A stretch of 17,107 nt of DNA from Hyphomicrobiales bacterium (GTDB lineage Bacteria > Pseudomonadota > Alphaproteobacteria > Rhizobiales > Xanthobacteraceae): NCBI GenBank assembly GCA_026400425.1, contig JAPLPC010000167.1, positions 1 to 17,107 of the forward strand, given 5' to 3'. Position numbers and translations under genes: made by a program. Position 1 is the first letter of the stretch. Every line of letters starts with the position of its first letter. The notes below the pieces were generated by a model. The model did not search any database. It was not told the origin of the DNA and worked only from the letters and a program-made list of their open reading frames with translations. Positions 1 through 8,979 of this stretch are shown piece by piece.

Positions 1-14
1 GCGCTAGCGTGCGC

Positions 15-40
15 AAAAACGCCGGCTGGAAGCAGCCGGC
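15..40 (-). terminator. Rho-independent terminator of the 55-residue small gene
   Basis: Read on the minus strand, a 7-bp perfect GC-rich stem (GCCGGCT / AGCCGGC, positions 21-40) with a 6-nt loop is followed by a run of five T (positions 15-19). It lies about 25 nt past the stop codon of the minus-strand gene at 66-233, which fits an intrinsic terminator and supports that small gene being transcribed as its own unit. Confidence 0.75.
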
Positions 41-65
41 GGGGCATTGAAGGATTGCTTGAGCT

Positions 66-233
66 TTACGCGGCAGCTTCTTCGGGAGCAGCCTCAGTCA
101 AATCAGCCAGCTCGCCACGCGCGAGTTTCATGGCTGTGCTCTGTAATACGCCGGCGACAATGGTGGAGACTGCAGTCTCGATGGGCGCGGTCTCGGTGAT
201 TCTGTGCACCATGCGTTCGATGAAATCGGTCAT
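66..233 (-). CDS. Small hypothetical protein, 55 residues
   Basis: A 55-codon reading frame begins MTDFIERMVHRITETAP and ends in an acidic, alanine-rich tail (TEAAPEEAAA). The ATG is preceded at good spacing by AAAGGA, a plausible ribosome binding site, and the frame is followed by an intrinsic terminator at 15-40. No signal peptide or membrane segment is evident; the middle (about residues 18-40) looks like one amphipathic helix. I do not recognise a family and assign no function. The gene is divergent from the DUF6894 gene at 378, with 144 nt between them. The ribosome binding site and dedicated terminator make it more credible than a chance frame of this size. It remains a prediction from signals, not homology. 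Confidence 0.55.
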   Translation of the reverse strand: MTDFIERMVHRITETAPIETAVSTIVAGVLQSTAMKLARGELADLTEAAPEEAAA

Positions 234-377
234 AAATGAAATCCTTTCATTTTATCGAATACGTTCGCCTCACTTTCGTTCCCGAATGCTAGTTCCTGCA
301 TAGGGCCCCATCCGCCCGGACGTGTCGCCGGAACACCAGGCCGCCCACGGCATTGCATTTCCGCAAGGAGAGTCCGC

Positions 378-614
378 ATGCCCAAGTATCATTTCGAAAT
401 CATCGATGGTTTTCGTCTGGAGGATCCGATGGGTCAGGACTGCAGCGACGACGCGCAGGCCAAGACCGTGGCAGATGGAATCGCCAACCATATTGCCGAG
501 GATATCGAGCGCGACGATCACTCCCGTGCCGTTGTTGTACTCGATGACAGCGGCACCGAAGTCTATCACACCGCCATCGATGACGACGCGGATGACGCCG
601 TGTCGGGCAAATGA
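378..614 (+). CDS. DUF6894 family small protein
   Basis: A 78-residue protein begins MPKYHFEIIDG. The layout matches the DUF6894 pattern as I recall it: a short aromatic strand followed by DG, an acidic segment carrying D/E and G before an AxxEA-like helix (here AQAKTVADGIANHI), then a strand such as AVVVLDDSGTEVY near the C-terminus. The family is abundant in Bradyrhizobium and relatives and has no established biochemical function. A strong ribosome binding site (AAGGAG at 365-370) precedes the ATG. There is no signal peptide, so it is probably cytoplasmic. The protein is acidic, especially in its last 20 residues. The family name is by eye and should be treated as likely rather than proven. 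Confidence 0.75.
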   Translation: MPKYHFEIIDGFRLEDPMGQDCSDDAQAKTVADGIANHIAEDIERDDHSRAVVVLDDSGTEVYHTAIDDDADDAVSGK

Positions 615-633
615 ATTCCGGTGACGCGGTACC

Positions 634-658
634 GGAACATGCAGCGCCAAAACAAGTT
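634..658 (+). promoter_or_regulatory. EcfG-like promoter (GGAAC-N16-AGTT)
   Basis: GGAAC at 634-638 is followed after exactly 16 nt by AGTT (655-658). This is one base away from the alphaproteobacterial EcfG consensus GGAAC-N16/17-CGTT. It lies about 40 nt upstream of the start of the secreted protein gene at 699, the right distance for a short leader. The start-proximal base of the -10 element differs from consensus, so confidence is moderate. Confidence 0.4.
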
Positions 659-698
659 TCGGGCTCGTCGAACGACCGCAAGCTCCCGAGGAAACGGA

Positions 699-1028
699 AT
701 GTCTAAGTCGTTATTGGTCAGCGTTGCTGCTGCCGCTTTGATCGCCGGGACCAACTTTGCAGGTGCGCAGAGCGTTGGTGGGGCTGCGGGTGCCGGGATG
801 AGCCGCGAAGCGCCTGCGGGCGGCGCGGACACTGGCGAGGCCACGCGCGGCGGCGCCGAGGACCGTGCAGCTCCCGCCGTCAACAGCGCGCCGGCCAAGC
901 GTGACGAAGCCACCGACACCACCAACACATCCGAGCAGAAACAGCCCGCTACCCAGAAGATCGAACCCGACGACAAGGTGGAGCGCGACAACGGCAATCC
1001 GCGCAGGGATGACAAGACCGGTCCATGA
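699..1028 (+). CDS. Secreted Ala/Gly-rich low-complexity protein, DUF1236-like N-terminus
   Basis: A 109-residue protein starts with a clear signal peptide (MSKSLLVSVAAAALIAGTNFAGAQS, cleavage probably after AGA). The mature part is hydrophilic and low-complexity, rich in A, G, D, E, K and T, with no predicted fold or catalytic motif. The ATG at 699 is chosen over an in-frame ATG at 621 because a ribosome binding site (GAGG, 688-691) precedes it and the signal peptide begins there. The signal peptide and the following GMSREAPAGGA stretch resemble, from memory, the N-terminus of DUF1236 exported proteins of Bradyrhizobium. The C-terminal DUF1236 domain is absent, and I found no continuation in any frame downstream. 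It is probably exported to the periplasm and may be under EcfG control through the site at 634-658. Confidence 0.7.
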   Translation: MSKSLLVSVAAAALIAGTNFAGAQSVGGAAGAGMSREAPAGGADTGEATRGGAEDRAAPAVNSAPAKRDEATDTTNTSEQKQPATQKIEPDDKVERDNGNPRRDDKTGP

Positions 1029-1382
1029 GCCGGTTTGAGTCCGCCGATACAGGGCGAGCAGCGAGTAAACGACATCGTGTCCATGATCGGCGCCCGAACG
1101 AGCGCTTCGCGACGATCAATTGCGTAGGTTCCCGAGGGAACTCCATTCATTGTCGTTTGTGCAGTCTGGCCCGCCGCTGCCCCGCTCAGCCCTGTATTTC
1201 CGCGATGCGGATCGCACGCACGTTAAACGCAGACTTGGCGGGGTCGTAGGGCATTTTAACAACACTCCGAGGTATTTGGCTGGGGGAACTGGACCGCGTC
1301 AGGCTTCCCCTACCCGCCGAGGTTACCTATAACCCCCGGCAGAACCGCGCGTTTGCGCCCTGTCGCCTGTCCGGGACCCTCG
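1029..1382. other. Non-coding gap upstream of aroQ
   Basis: This 354-nt stretch separates the secreted protein gene from aroQ. Frames on both strands are short, lack ribosome binding sites and look like chance. It presumably carries the promoter of the aroQ-accB-accC operon, but I see no -35/-10 pair good enough to name. No tRNA-like or terminator-like structure was evident. Confidence 0.5.
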
Positions 1383-1847
1383 ATGGCCAAATCAGCCGCC
1401 AACACCATCTTCGTCCTCAACGGCCCCAATCTCAATCTGTTGGGGATCCGGGAGCCGGACACCTATGGCCATGCCACCCTCTCGGACGTGGAAGCGCTGT
1501 GCGCAGAGGCGGCCGCGCGTTATGGCTGCGCGGTCGATTGCCGGCAGTCGAATGTCGAGGGCGAACTGGTCAACTTCATTCATGAGGCGCGGACCAAGGC
1601 GATCGGCATCGTCATCAATGCCGGCGCCTATTCGCACACGTCGATCGCGATCCATGATGCGCTGATCGGGGTCAAGGTGCCGACGGTGGAAGTGCATATC
1701 AGCAACGTCTACACCCGCGAAGATTTTCGCCATCACTCGTTCACGGCCCGCGCCGCCTTCGCCAGCCTGTGCGGCTTCGGCATCGAAGGCTATCGCCTTG
1801 CCATTTCCGGTCTTGCCGCCAAGCTCGGCAAGACCCCGCTCGCCTGA
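1383..1847 (+). CDS. aroQ: Type II 3-dehydroquinate dehydratase
   Basis: This 154-residue enzyme converts 3-dehydroquinate to 3-dehydroshikimate in the shikimate pathway, in the cytoplasm, normally as a dodecamer. The type II signature is complete: FVLNGPNLNLLG at residues 10-21, R23 and Y28 (in DTYG) as the expected catalytic pair of the flexible lid, NAGAYSHTS in the middle with its substrate-binding Asn and His, then EVHISN and the RHHS segment. Length matches the family (about 145-155). I chose the ATG at 1383; an in-frame TTG at 1353 would add ten residues unlike the family. The ribosome binding site is weak. accB follows after 30 nt, so aroQ-accB-accC is very likely one operon, an arrangement I recognise from related Rhizobiales. 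Confidence 0.96.
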   Translation: MAKSAANTIFVLNGPNLNLLGIREPDTYGHATLSDVEALCAEAAARYGCAVDCRQSNVEGELVNFIHEARTKAIGIVINAGAYSHTSIAIHDALIGVKVPTVEVHISNVYTREDFRHHSFTARAAFASLCGFGIEGYRLAISGLAAKLGKTPLA

Positions 1848-1877
1848 TCAAACCCACCTTCAACTATCGGATTGTCC

Positions 1878-2420
1878 ATGGCCCGTAAGCCCGCTCCCGC
1901 CAAAGCCGCCCCGAAAGCTGCCGCTCCGAAGATCGCCGCTCCGCAAGCTGCCTCGGCCGACAGCGCCTTCATTCGCGAGCTCGCGCAGCTGCTCAACGAA
2001 ACCAATCTGACCGAGATCGAGGTCGAGCGGTCGGGCCTGCATGTGCGGCTCGCGCGCGAGATCCATGTCACCGCGGCACCTGCACCGGCCTATGCGCCGG
2101 CCCCCCTCGCCGCGGCACCGGCACCGATTCCGGTGGCCATCGCCGCGGCAGCGGCGGCACCGTCTGGCCCGGACTACAGCAAGCATCCGGGAGTCGTGCC
2201 TTCGCCGATGGTCGGCTCCGCCTATCTCGCGCCCGAGCCCGGCAAGCCGCCGTTCGTCAGCGTCGGCACCAAGGTGACGGCAGGACAGACGCTGATCATC
2301 ATCGAAGCCATGAAGACCATGAATCAGATCCCCGCGCCGCGTGCCGGCACGGTGACCCAGATCCTGGTCGAGGACGGCGCGCCCGTCGAATATGGCGAAC
2401 CCCTCGTCATCATCGAATAA
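1878..2420 (+). CDS. accB: Acetyl-CoA carboxylase biotin carboxyl carrier protein
   Basis: This 180-residue protein carries the biotin that shuttles carboxyl groups in acetyl-CoA carboxylase, the first committed step of fatty-acid synthesis. Order along the chain: a Lys/Ala/Pro-rich N-terminus (1-28), a conserved helical region with IRELAQLLNETNLTEIEVE (about 32-50), an Ala/Pro-rich flexible linker (about 65-96), and the C-terminal biotinyl domain (about 103-180). The biotin attachment site is EAMKTMNQI with K146 as the biotinylated lysine; many homologues have AMKMMNEI, so T and Q here are mild variants. The ATG at 1878 is chosen over a TTG two codons upstream. It sits 30 nt after aroQ and 30 nt before accC, consistent with co-transcription with its enzymatic partner. 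Confidence 0.96.
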   Translation: MARKPAPAKAAPKAAAPKIAAPQAASADSAFIRELAQLLNETNLTEIEVERSGLHVRLAREIHVTAAPAPAYAPAPLAAAPAPIPVAIAAAAAAPSGPDYSKHPGVVPSPMVGSAYLAPEPGKPPFVSVGTKVTAGQTLIIIEAMKTMNQIPAPRAGTVTQILVEDGAPVEYGEPLVIIE

Positions 2421-2450
2421 CGACTTCAATACCTCAGACGACGGAACGCC

Positions 2451-3800
<1,350 letters not shown>

Positions 3801-3921
3801 ACGCGAAAATATTCGACGCCGATGGAACCAACCAACAAGATCGGCGTTTTCGCGGTACCGGGGAACTCCCGGTTCCCTGGGGGTCTTGTGAACATTCCGA
3901 CCACTCCGTTGCGAGCGCGTC

Positions 3922-5445
3922 ATGACTGCTGACGCAGCGCGCAAACGCGCATTCTGGCAAATCCTGCTGCTGTCGGCGGGTTTACTGGTCCTCGTCGCCA
4001 TCAGCACGACATCCGTGGTTCTGGTCAATCAGGCGCGCAAGGCTTCGTCGCTGGTCGTTCATACCGTGGAAGTCGAGAACCAGATCGCGACGCTGCTGCT
4101 GGAGATCCGCCGCGCCGAGAGTGCCGCGCGTGCATTTCTGCTGAACTCGCAACAGAACTTCCTGCGCGAGCACGAAGACGCGGTCGCCGTCATCCTGCCG
4201 GGCATCGACAAGCTCGCTGCCATCACGTCCGACAATCCGGTGCAGGTCGAGAACATGAATCGGCTCCGACCAGCCGTGATGCAGCGGATGGCCGAATTTG
4301 CACGCGCCGTCGGTTTCGTGAAGCAGGACGATACGCCGGCCGCCGTCGCCATGCTGCCGCAGACAGGCGCGGGCCCCGCCGTTCAGACCATCGCGGATGC
4401 TACGCGCGCGATGCGTCAGGAAGAAGAAAGGTTGTTCGTGGCGCGGACACGCGCCGCGGACGAAACCCAGCAGCTCGCGTCGGTCGTCACCGTCGCCGGC
4501 TCCGCTCTGGTGGTGCTGCTGGCGGCATTGTCGGTGTTTCTCGTGCGCCGCTCATCGAATGCCCGAGATGCGGCCGAGGAGCAGCTGCGCCTCAACAACC
4601 TCAACCTCGAAGCCACCGTGCAGGAACGCACGGCCGATCTGCGCGAGGCCAATGAGGAAATCCAGCGCTTCGCCTATATCGTCAGCCATGATCTGCGCTC
4701 ACCGCTGGTCAATATCATGGGCTTCACCAGCGAACTCGACGAGCTGCGCGGCGACATCTTCCGCCGTATTGCCTCGCTTGCCAACGATCAGCCCGTCGTC
4801 CCGGATACAGCAGGCAATCTGCCCGAGCCGGCGCTGCCGGCCGAAGACAAGCAATTGTCCGCCGACTTCAGCGAAGCACTCGGATTCATCAAGTCATCGA
4901 TTGGCAAGATGGACCGTCTGATTAGCGCTATTCTTAATCTCACCCGCGAAGGTCGTCGTGAGTTTCGGCCGGTCAAGATCGATTCCCGCGAATTGATCGA
5001 GACCATCGCATCCACCGTCGCGCATCAGGCGGCGGAGACCGAAACCACGATCCACGTCGAACCGCTGCCGGAGATCGTCAGCGATCGTCTGGCGCTCGAG
5101 CAGATCTTCGGTAACCTGATCGACAATGCGCTGAAATATCTCAAGACCGGCGTCCCCGGCGACATCCGCGTCAAGGGCCGCGCAAAAATGGGCTTCATCG
5201 TTTTCGAAGTCATCGACAATGGTCGCGGCATCGATCCAAAAGACCACCAGCGGATATTTGATCTTTTCCGCCGGGCGGGTACACAAGACAAACCCGGTCA
5301 GGGCATCGGCCTGGCCCATGTTCGCGCCCTTGTGCGCCGGCTCGGCGGCACCATGTCGGTGTCTTCCGAACTCGGCAACGGCAGCACTTTCACGGTCACA
5401 TTGCCCGCCAAATGGACGGGCAAGAGCAGGAACGAAACCTCATGA
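3922..5445 (+). CDS. Membrane sensor histidine kinase with CHASE3-type sensor
   Basis: A 507-residue sensor kinase. A transmembrane helix at about 12-35 is followed by an extracytoplasmic helical domain (about 38-185) with the CHASE3 pattern (HTxEVENQIATLLLEIRRAESAARAFLL), a second membrane helix (187-208) and a short coiled coil (214-245). The HisKA domain has the phospho-acceptor H256 in SHDLRSPL, and the ATPase domain has its N-box (N398, N402), DNGRGI (432-437) and GQGIGL (459-464). About 50 extra residues (roughly 271-320, Pro/Asp-rich) sit inside the dimerisation hairpin between the H-box and its second helix. Its stop overlaps the start of the next gene by ATGA, so that response regulator is the expected partner. 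The signal sensed is unknown. The gene lies 121 nt after accC and is probably a separate unit. Confidence 0.9.
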   Translation: MTADAARKRAFWQILLLSAGLLVLVAISTTSVVLVNQARKASSLVVHTVEVENQIATLLLEIRRAESAARAFLLNSQQNFLREHEDAVAVILPGIDKLAAITSDNPVQVENMNRLRPAVMQRMAEFARAVGFVKQDDTPAAVAMLPQTGAGPAVQTIADATRAMRQEEERLFVARTRAADETQQLASVVTVAGSALVVLLAALSVFLVRRSSNARDAAEEQLRLNNLNLEATVQERTADLREANEEIQRFAYIVSHDLRSPLVNIMGFTSELDELRGDIFRRIASLANDQPVVPDTAGNLPEPALPAEDKQLSADFSEALGFIKSSIGKMDRLISAILNLTREGRREFRPVKIDSRELIETIASTVAHQAAETETTIHVEPLPEIVSDRLALEQIFGNLIDNALKYLKTGVPGDIRVKGRAKMGFIVFEVIDNGRGIDPKDHQRIFDLFRRAGTQDKPGQGIGLAHVRALVRRLGGTMSVSSELGNGSTFTVTLPAKWTGKSRNETS

Positions 5446-5882
5446 GCAGTCCCGTCACCATCATTATGATCGAAGACGACGAGGGTCATGCCCGCCTGAT
5501 TGAGCGCAATATACGGCGCTCCGGTGTCAATAATGAGATCAAGCCGTTCACAAACGGTACAGACGCCCTCGCCTATCTGTTCGGTACCGATAGCACCGGC
5601 GCCGCTCACAAAGGCGAAGCCCTGCTGATCCTGCTCGATCTCAATCTTCCCGACATGACCGGCATCGACATCCTGCGTCGGGTGAAAGAAAACGAATTTC
5701 TTAAATATGCACCTGTCGTGGTGCTGACCACGACCGACGACGCGCAGGAAATCAAGCGCTGCTACGAGCTTGGATGTAACGTCTACATCACCAAGCCCGT
5801 GAACTACGAAAGCTTCGCCAACGCAATCCGCCAGCTCGGCCTCTTCTTCTCCGTGATCCAGGTTCCGCAAGCGACTCCATGA
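5442..5882 (+). CDS. Single-domain response regulator (Rcp1/CheY-like)
   Basis: A 146-residue protein consisting of one receiver domain and no output domain. The acidic pocket is E11-D12-D13, the phospho-acceptor is D66 in LLDLNLPDMTG, the switch Thr lies in VVVLTTTDD, and the conserved Lys is in YITKPVNY. The insert between strand 2 and strand 3 (AYLFGTDSTGAAHKGEALL) and overall form resemble Rcp1-type regulators that pair with phytochrome-like histidine kinases. The start is the ATG overlapping the kinase stop (ATGA, 5442-5445), and its own stop overlaps the next gene the same way, so the three genes are likely translationally coupled. With no DNA-binding domain it probably acts by protein contact or as a phosphate relay or sink between the two kinases; that role is inferred. 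Confidence 0.92.
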   Translation: MSSPVTIIMIEDDEGHARLIERNIRRSGVNNEIKPFTNGTDALAYLFGTDSTGAAHKGEALLILLDLNLPDMTGIDILRRVKENEFLKYAPVVVLTTTDDAQEIKRCYELGCNVYITKPVNYESFANAIRQLGLFFSVIQVPQATP

Positions 5883-6957
5883 CCTCAACCGCCACGCCCA
5901 CCCTGCTGTATATCGACGACGACGCCGGGCTTGCGCGGCTGGTGGAGCGTGGCCTCAAGCGACAGGGCTATCAGGTCGAGCATTGCGACAACGGCGAGTC
6001 CGGTATCGAACGCATCAAAGCGGGCGGCATCGACGTGATCGCGCTGGATCAGTACATGCCGGGCCTCGACGGGCTCGAAGTCCTGGACCTGATCCAGCAA
6101 CTGCCGTCACCGCCGCCGGTCGTGTTCGTCACGGCGTCGCAGGACAGCAAGATCGCCCTCACCGCCTTGAAAGCCGGCGCCGCCGATTATCTCGTCAAAG
6201 ATACCCAGGGCGATTTCATTCCGCTGCTCACGGTCGCCTGCGATACGTCGATTCGGCAGGCCGCGATCATGAAAGCGCGCGACGACGCCGAGGCCGAGGT
6301 GCATGCATCGCGCGACCGCTACGCAGCGCTGGCCGCCGAGCGTGAGGTGCTGCTGCGGGAGGTCAACCACCGCGTCGGCAATTCGCTGCAGATCATCGCA
6401 TCGCTGCTGCATCTGCAGGCGAGTTCCGCCCGCGAGGACGACGTCAAGGTCGCGCTGACCAATGCGATGGGTCGCGTCGCCGCGGTCGCGCAGGTGCATC
6501 GCACGACCTCAACAGCGTGCTGTTGAACCAGTATCTCGAAGCCTTGCTCGAGGATCTGCGCCGCTCTGCGGAAGGCAACCGGATGTCGCGGCTGACGCTG
6601 AAGTCGGAGTCGATCGAGATCGATCCCGACCGCGCCGTCGCGATCGGGATCATTGTCAACGAGCTGGTGATGAACGCGGTCAAATACGCCTATCCCGACG
6701 GCGCCGGCCCGATCCATGTGGTGCTCAACAGTCAGGGCGATGATCTCGAATTGTCCATCAGCGACGACGGCGTCGGTCTCGCCGTGAAGGCCGATCCGCG
6801 CTCCACCGGCATGGGGCAGCGCATCGTCAGTGCCATGGCCAACAAGCTCGAAGCCAGTGTCGAGCGCGATCCCAACCACACCGGCACCCGTGTCATTCTG
6901 CGTTTCAGCGCCGTCAGCAAGCCGCTCGCCAAGGTGCCGGTCAACGCGGCCAAATAG
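5879..6957 (+). pseudogene. Receiver-HisKA_2 histidine kinase, broken by an apparent 16-nt deletion
   Basis: Frame one (5879-6526) gives a receiver domain (D13-D15 pocket, phospho-acceptor D57 in ALDQYMPG, switch T85, K107), a short coiled coil, and a HisKA_2 dimerisation domain with H164 in REVNHRVGNSLQII. It ends abruptly as AQVHR-TTSTACC-stop. Frame two (GTG 6517 to 6957) continues as VLLNQYLEALLEDL and supplies the whole ATPase domain (NELVMNAVKYAYP, DDGVGL, GMGQRIV). The downstream frame reads HDLNSVLLNQY from about 6500, so both halves join if about 16 nt encoding the usual RLYTS-like stretch after AQVHR are missing. Intact relatives would be one protein of about 364 residues. Either the gene is inactive, the halves are made separately, or the sequence is in error. 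The start overlaps the preceding regulator by ATGA. Confidence 0.8.
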
Positions 6958-7066
6958 CCTGCTTGCACCGGACGGCGCGGCGACGGCGCGAGAGCATCAG
7001 CCCCAGCCCGGTCAGCAGCGAAGCAAGGCGGTCGCGCCCGTCACGCGATTCTGCTAGCCTGCCTGT

Positions 7067-7762
7067 ATGAGCGCGCGCGACTCCACATCGACAGACATCA
7101 CGCCGGAGCTGTTGCTGCGCGCTTATGCCTGCGGCATCTTTCCGATGTCGGAAAGCGCCGACGATCCGCACCTGTTCTGGGTCGAGCCGGAAATCCGCGG
7201 TGTGATCCCGCTGGACGGCTTCCGCGTCAGTTCGCGCTTGGCGCGAACCGTGCGCTCGGATCAGTTTACCGTCACCGTCGATCGCTCCTTCAAGCGCGTG
7301 ATGTCGGAATGCGCGGCGCCGAAACCCGATCGCGAGGATACCTGGATCAACAAGCGCATCCGCGACCTCTACGGCGCGCTGCATGAGATGGGACACGCCC
7401 ACAGCGTCGAGGTCTGGGAGAACGACGATCTCGTCGGCGGCCTCTATGGGGTGTCGCTCGGCCGCGCGTTTTTCGGCGAAAGCATGTTTCATCACGCGCG
7501 CGATGCCTCGAAGGTCGCACTGGTGCATCTGGTGGCGCGCTTGATCGCCGGCGGTTACGGCCTGCTCGATACGCAATATGTCACGGACCACCTGCGCAGC
7601 TTCGGCGCCGTCGAGGTGCCGCGCGATCGTTATCGGCTGTTGCTCGACGCCGCGCTCGACGATGTCGCGGATTTCGAGGCATTGCCATCGGTGATGACGG
7701 GCGCGGATGCGCTAGCGATCATCAGCGGTCGCGAGGCAGCAACGGCTGCGCCGCGGCGCTGA
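7067..7762 (+). CDS. aat: Leucyl/phenylalanyl-tRNA--protein transferase
   Basis: This 231-residue cytoplasmic enzyme moves Leu or Phe from aminoacyl-tRNA to proteins with N-terminal Arg or Lys, marking them for ClpS/ClpAP degradation (bacterial N-degron pathway). Family hallmarks are YACGIFPM near residue 20, FWVEPEIRGVIPLDGF, the central GGLYGVSLGRAFFGESMF, and LDTQYVTDHLRSFGA towards the C-terminus. Length matches E. coli Aat closely. The ATG at 7067 starts the protein just before the conserved TPELLLRAYACG segment. It is preceded by 109 nt without a gene after the broken kinase and faces the convergent DUF2155 gene. In related genomes aat commonly lies close to accC, so the signalling genes upstream look inserted. 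Confidence 0.96.
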   Translation: MSARDSTSTDITPELLLRAYACGIFPMSESADDPHLFWVEPEIRGVIPLDGFRVSSRLARTVRSDQFTVTVDRSFKRVMSECAAPKPDREDTWINKRIRDLYGALHEMGHAHSVEVWENDDLVGGLYGVSLGRAFFGESMFHHARDASKVALVHLVARLIAGGYGLLDTQYVTDHLRSFGAVEVPRDRYRLLLDAALDDVADFEALPSVMTGADALAIISGREAATAAPRR

Positions 7763-7810
7763 CCACGCGGCCGGTTGATGGGTATCGCTGCGCTCGACTT
7801 ATCCTGCGGA

Positions 7811-8767
7811 TTACTGTCGGAACCCCGGGAAGCCCGGGGGCGGCGCTAACTGCTGTTGCGGCTGCGGACGCGGTGCCTGCCGCGGTGGTGGCTGTCGCTT
7901 CTGCACCACGTTCGGCGCCGGACGCGTCTCCTGCTGGGCCACCACCTCGGGCTGCTTACAATCGGTCAGCCAGATATCGTAGATCGGGTGTTCGACACCG
8001 TGCAGGCCCGGGCTCGCAGCAAACATCCAGCCGGAGAAGATGCGCTTCACTTCGCCTTGCAACGTGATCTCGTCGACTTCGACGAAGGCGTCGGTGTTGG
8101 CGGCCTCGGTAGCCGGGCGCGTATAGCAGGCATCCGTCTTCACGCGCAGCGCGCCGAACTGCACGGTCTCGCCGATATCGGCATCGAAATTGATGATGCG
8201 GCCGGTGATCTTGTCGAGGCCAGAAAACGCGGCCTTCTTGTTCGGGATCTTCTGCGTCGGCGGTTCGATGACAACCTCGTCGCCGGGCTGCAATGTGGCG
8301 GCCGGAGGCGGCGCGCTCTTCGGGGCTTGTTTGGCGTTCGGATTGGGCGACCCCGCTGGCGGCGCATTGGCGACACCTGGCTGCTGTTGCTGCGCAGGCG
8401 GCGTGACGCCCAGCGGCGGCGGGAGATCTGACGGGCGAGCGGCCTGTGGATTGTTCTGCGGAATGGTCGTCACATTGCTGCCAGGTGGCGGCGCAAGTGG
8501 CTGCGACTGCACGGCACCCGGCGGCGGTGCCCCCATGCCCGGCGACGGACGCGCCGGCAGCAGTCGACCTTGCGGCAATTCCGGCACGTCTTCGTCATCG
8601 TCCACAGGCGGTGGCGGCTGCTGAAACTGGCCGCGTGGCACGTTGCCGGGCGGGCGCGGCGGCGGATCCCCGAACAACGGGCCGAACTGCGCCTGCACTG
8701 GAGCGGTGCTCAGCGAGGTCGCGGCCAGGAGAGCCGCAAATCCGGCGATGGTCAGGGTTCGGAACAT
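7811..8767 (-). CDS. Secreted proline-rich DUF2155 protein
   Basis: A 318-residue exported protein. A signal peptide spans residues 1-26 (cleavage likely after APVQA). A long Pro/Gln/Gly-rich, probably disordered segment runs from about 27 to 160, the DUF2155 domain from about 175 to 272, and a second Pro/Gln-rich tail to the end. The domain shows GLDKITGRIINFDADIGE, FGALRVKTDAC with C214, VDEI, IFSGWMFAASPGLHGVEHPIYDIWLTDC with C270. The two cysteines could form a periplasmic disulfide. The function of DUF2155 is not established, but the family is widespread in alphaproteobacteria and often sits near aat and the NDUFA12 gene, as here. It converges on aat across 48 nt with no obvious terminator. 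Confidence 0.93.
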   Translation of the reverse strand: MFRTLTIAGFAALLAATSLSTAPVQAQFGPLFGDPPPRPPGNVPRGQFQQPPPPVDDDEDVPELPQGRLLPARPSPGMGAPPPGAVQSQPLAPPPGSNVTTIPQNNPQAARPSDLPPPLGVTPPAQQQQPGVANAPPAGSPNPNAKQAPKSAPPPAATLQPGDEVVIEPPTQKIPNKKAAFSGLDKITGRIINFDADIGETVQFGALRVKTDACYTRPATEAANTDAFVEVDEITLQGEVKRIFSGWMFAASPGLHGVEHPIYDIWLTDCKQPEVVAQQETRPAPNVVQKRQPPPRQAPRPQPQQQLAPPPGFPGFRQ

Positions 8768-8979
8768 GCAGCGGCGCTCAACCGAGAATCAGGATCGCGA
8801 CATTGTAGGGGAATGGCCGCGCAATCGCCTCCGGTTAACACGCCGAATGCGGCGACGGAAGGGCGCCATGCTTGACCGCGCGGCATCTGGTCAGCGCCTT
8901 CCGTGCGTGAAATAGTTTGGTCAGAGCCGGCACGACCGGCCACCAATCCGGGGCAGCCGGAGCGTCAGGGAGAACGCTT

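Noticed and set aside
330..354. GGAAC-N16-CATT upstream of the DUF6894 gene as an EcfG promoter
   Set aside because: The -10 element lacks the conserved G of CGTT, and the site leaves only a very short leader before 378. Too weak to call.
3861..3877. Hairpin GGGAAC-TCCCG-GTTCCC between accC and the CHASE3 kinase, and GGAAC as an EcfG box
   Set aside because: No T-run follows, so it is a poor terminator, and no CGTT lies 16-17 nt after GGAAC. It may be a regulatory palindrome, but nothing supports a specific role.
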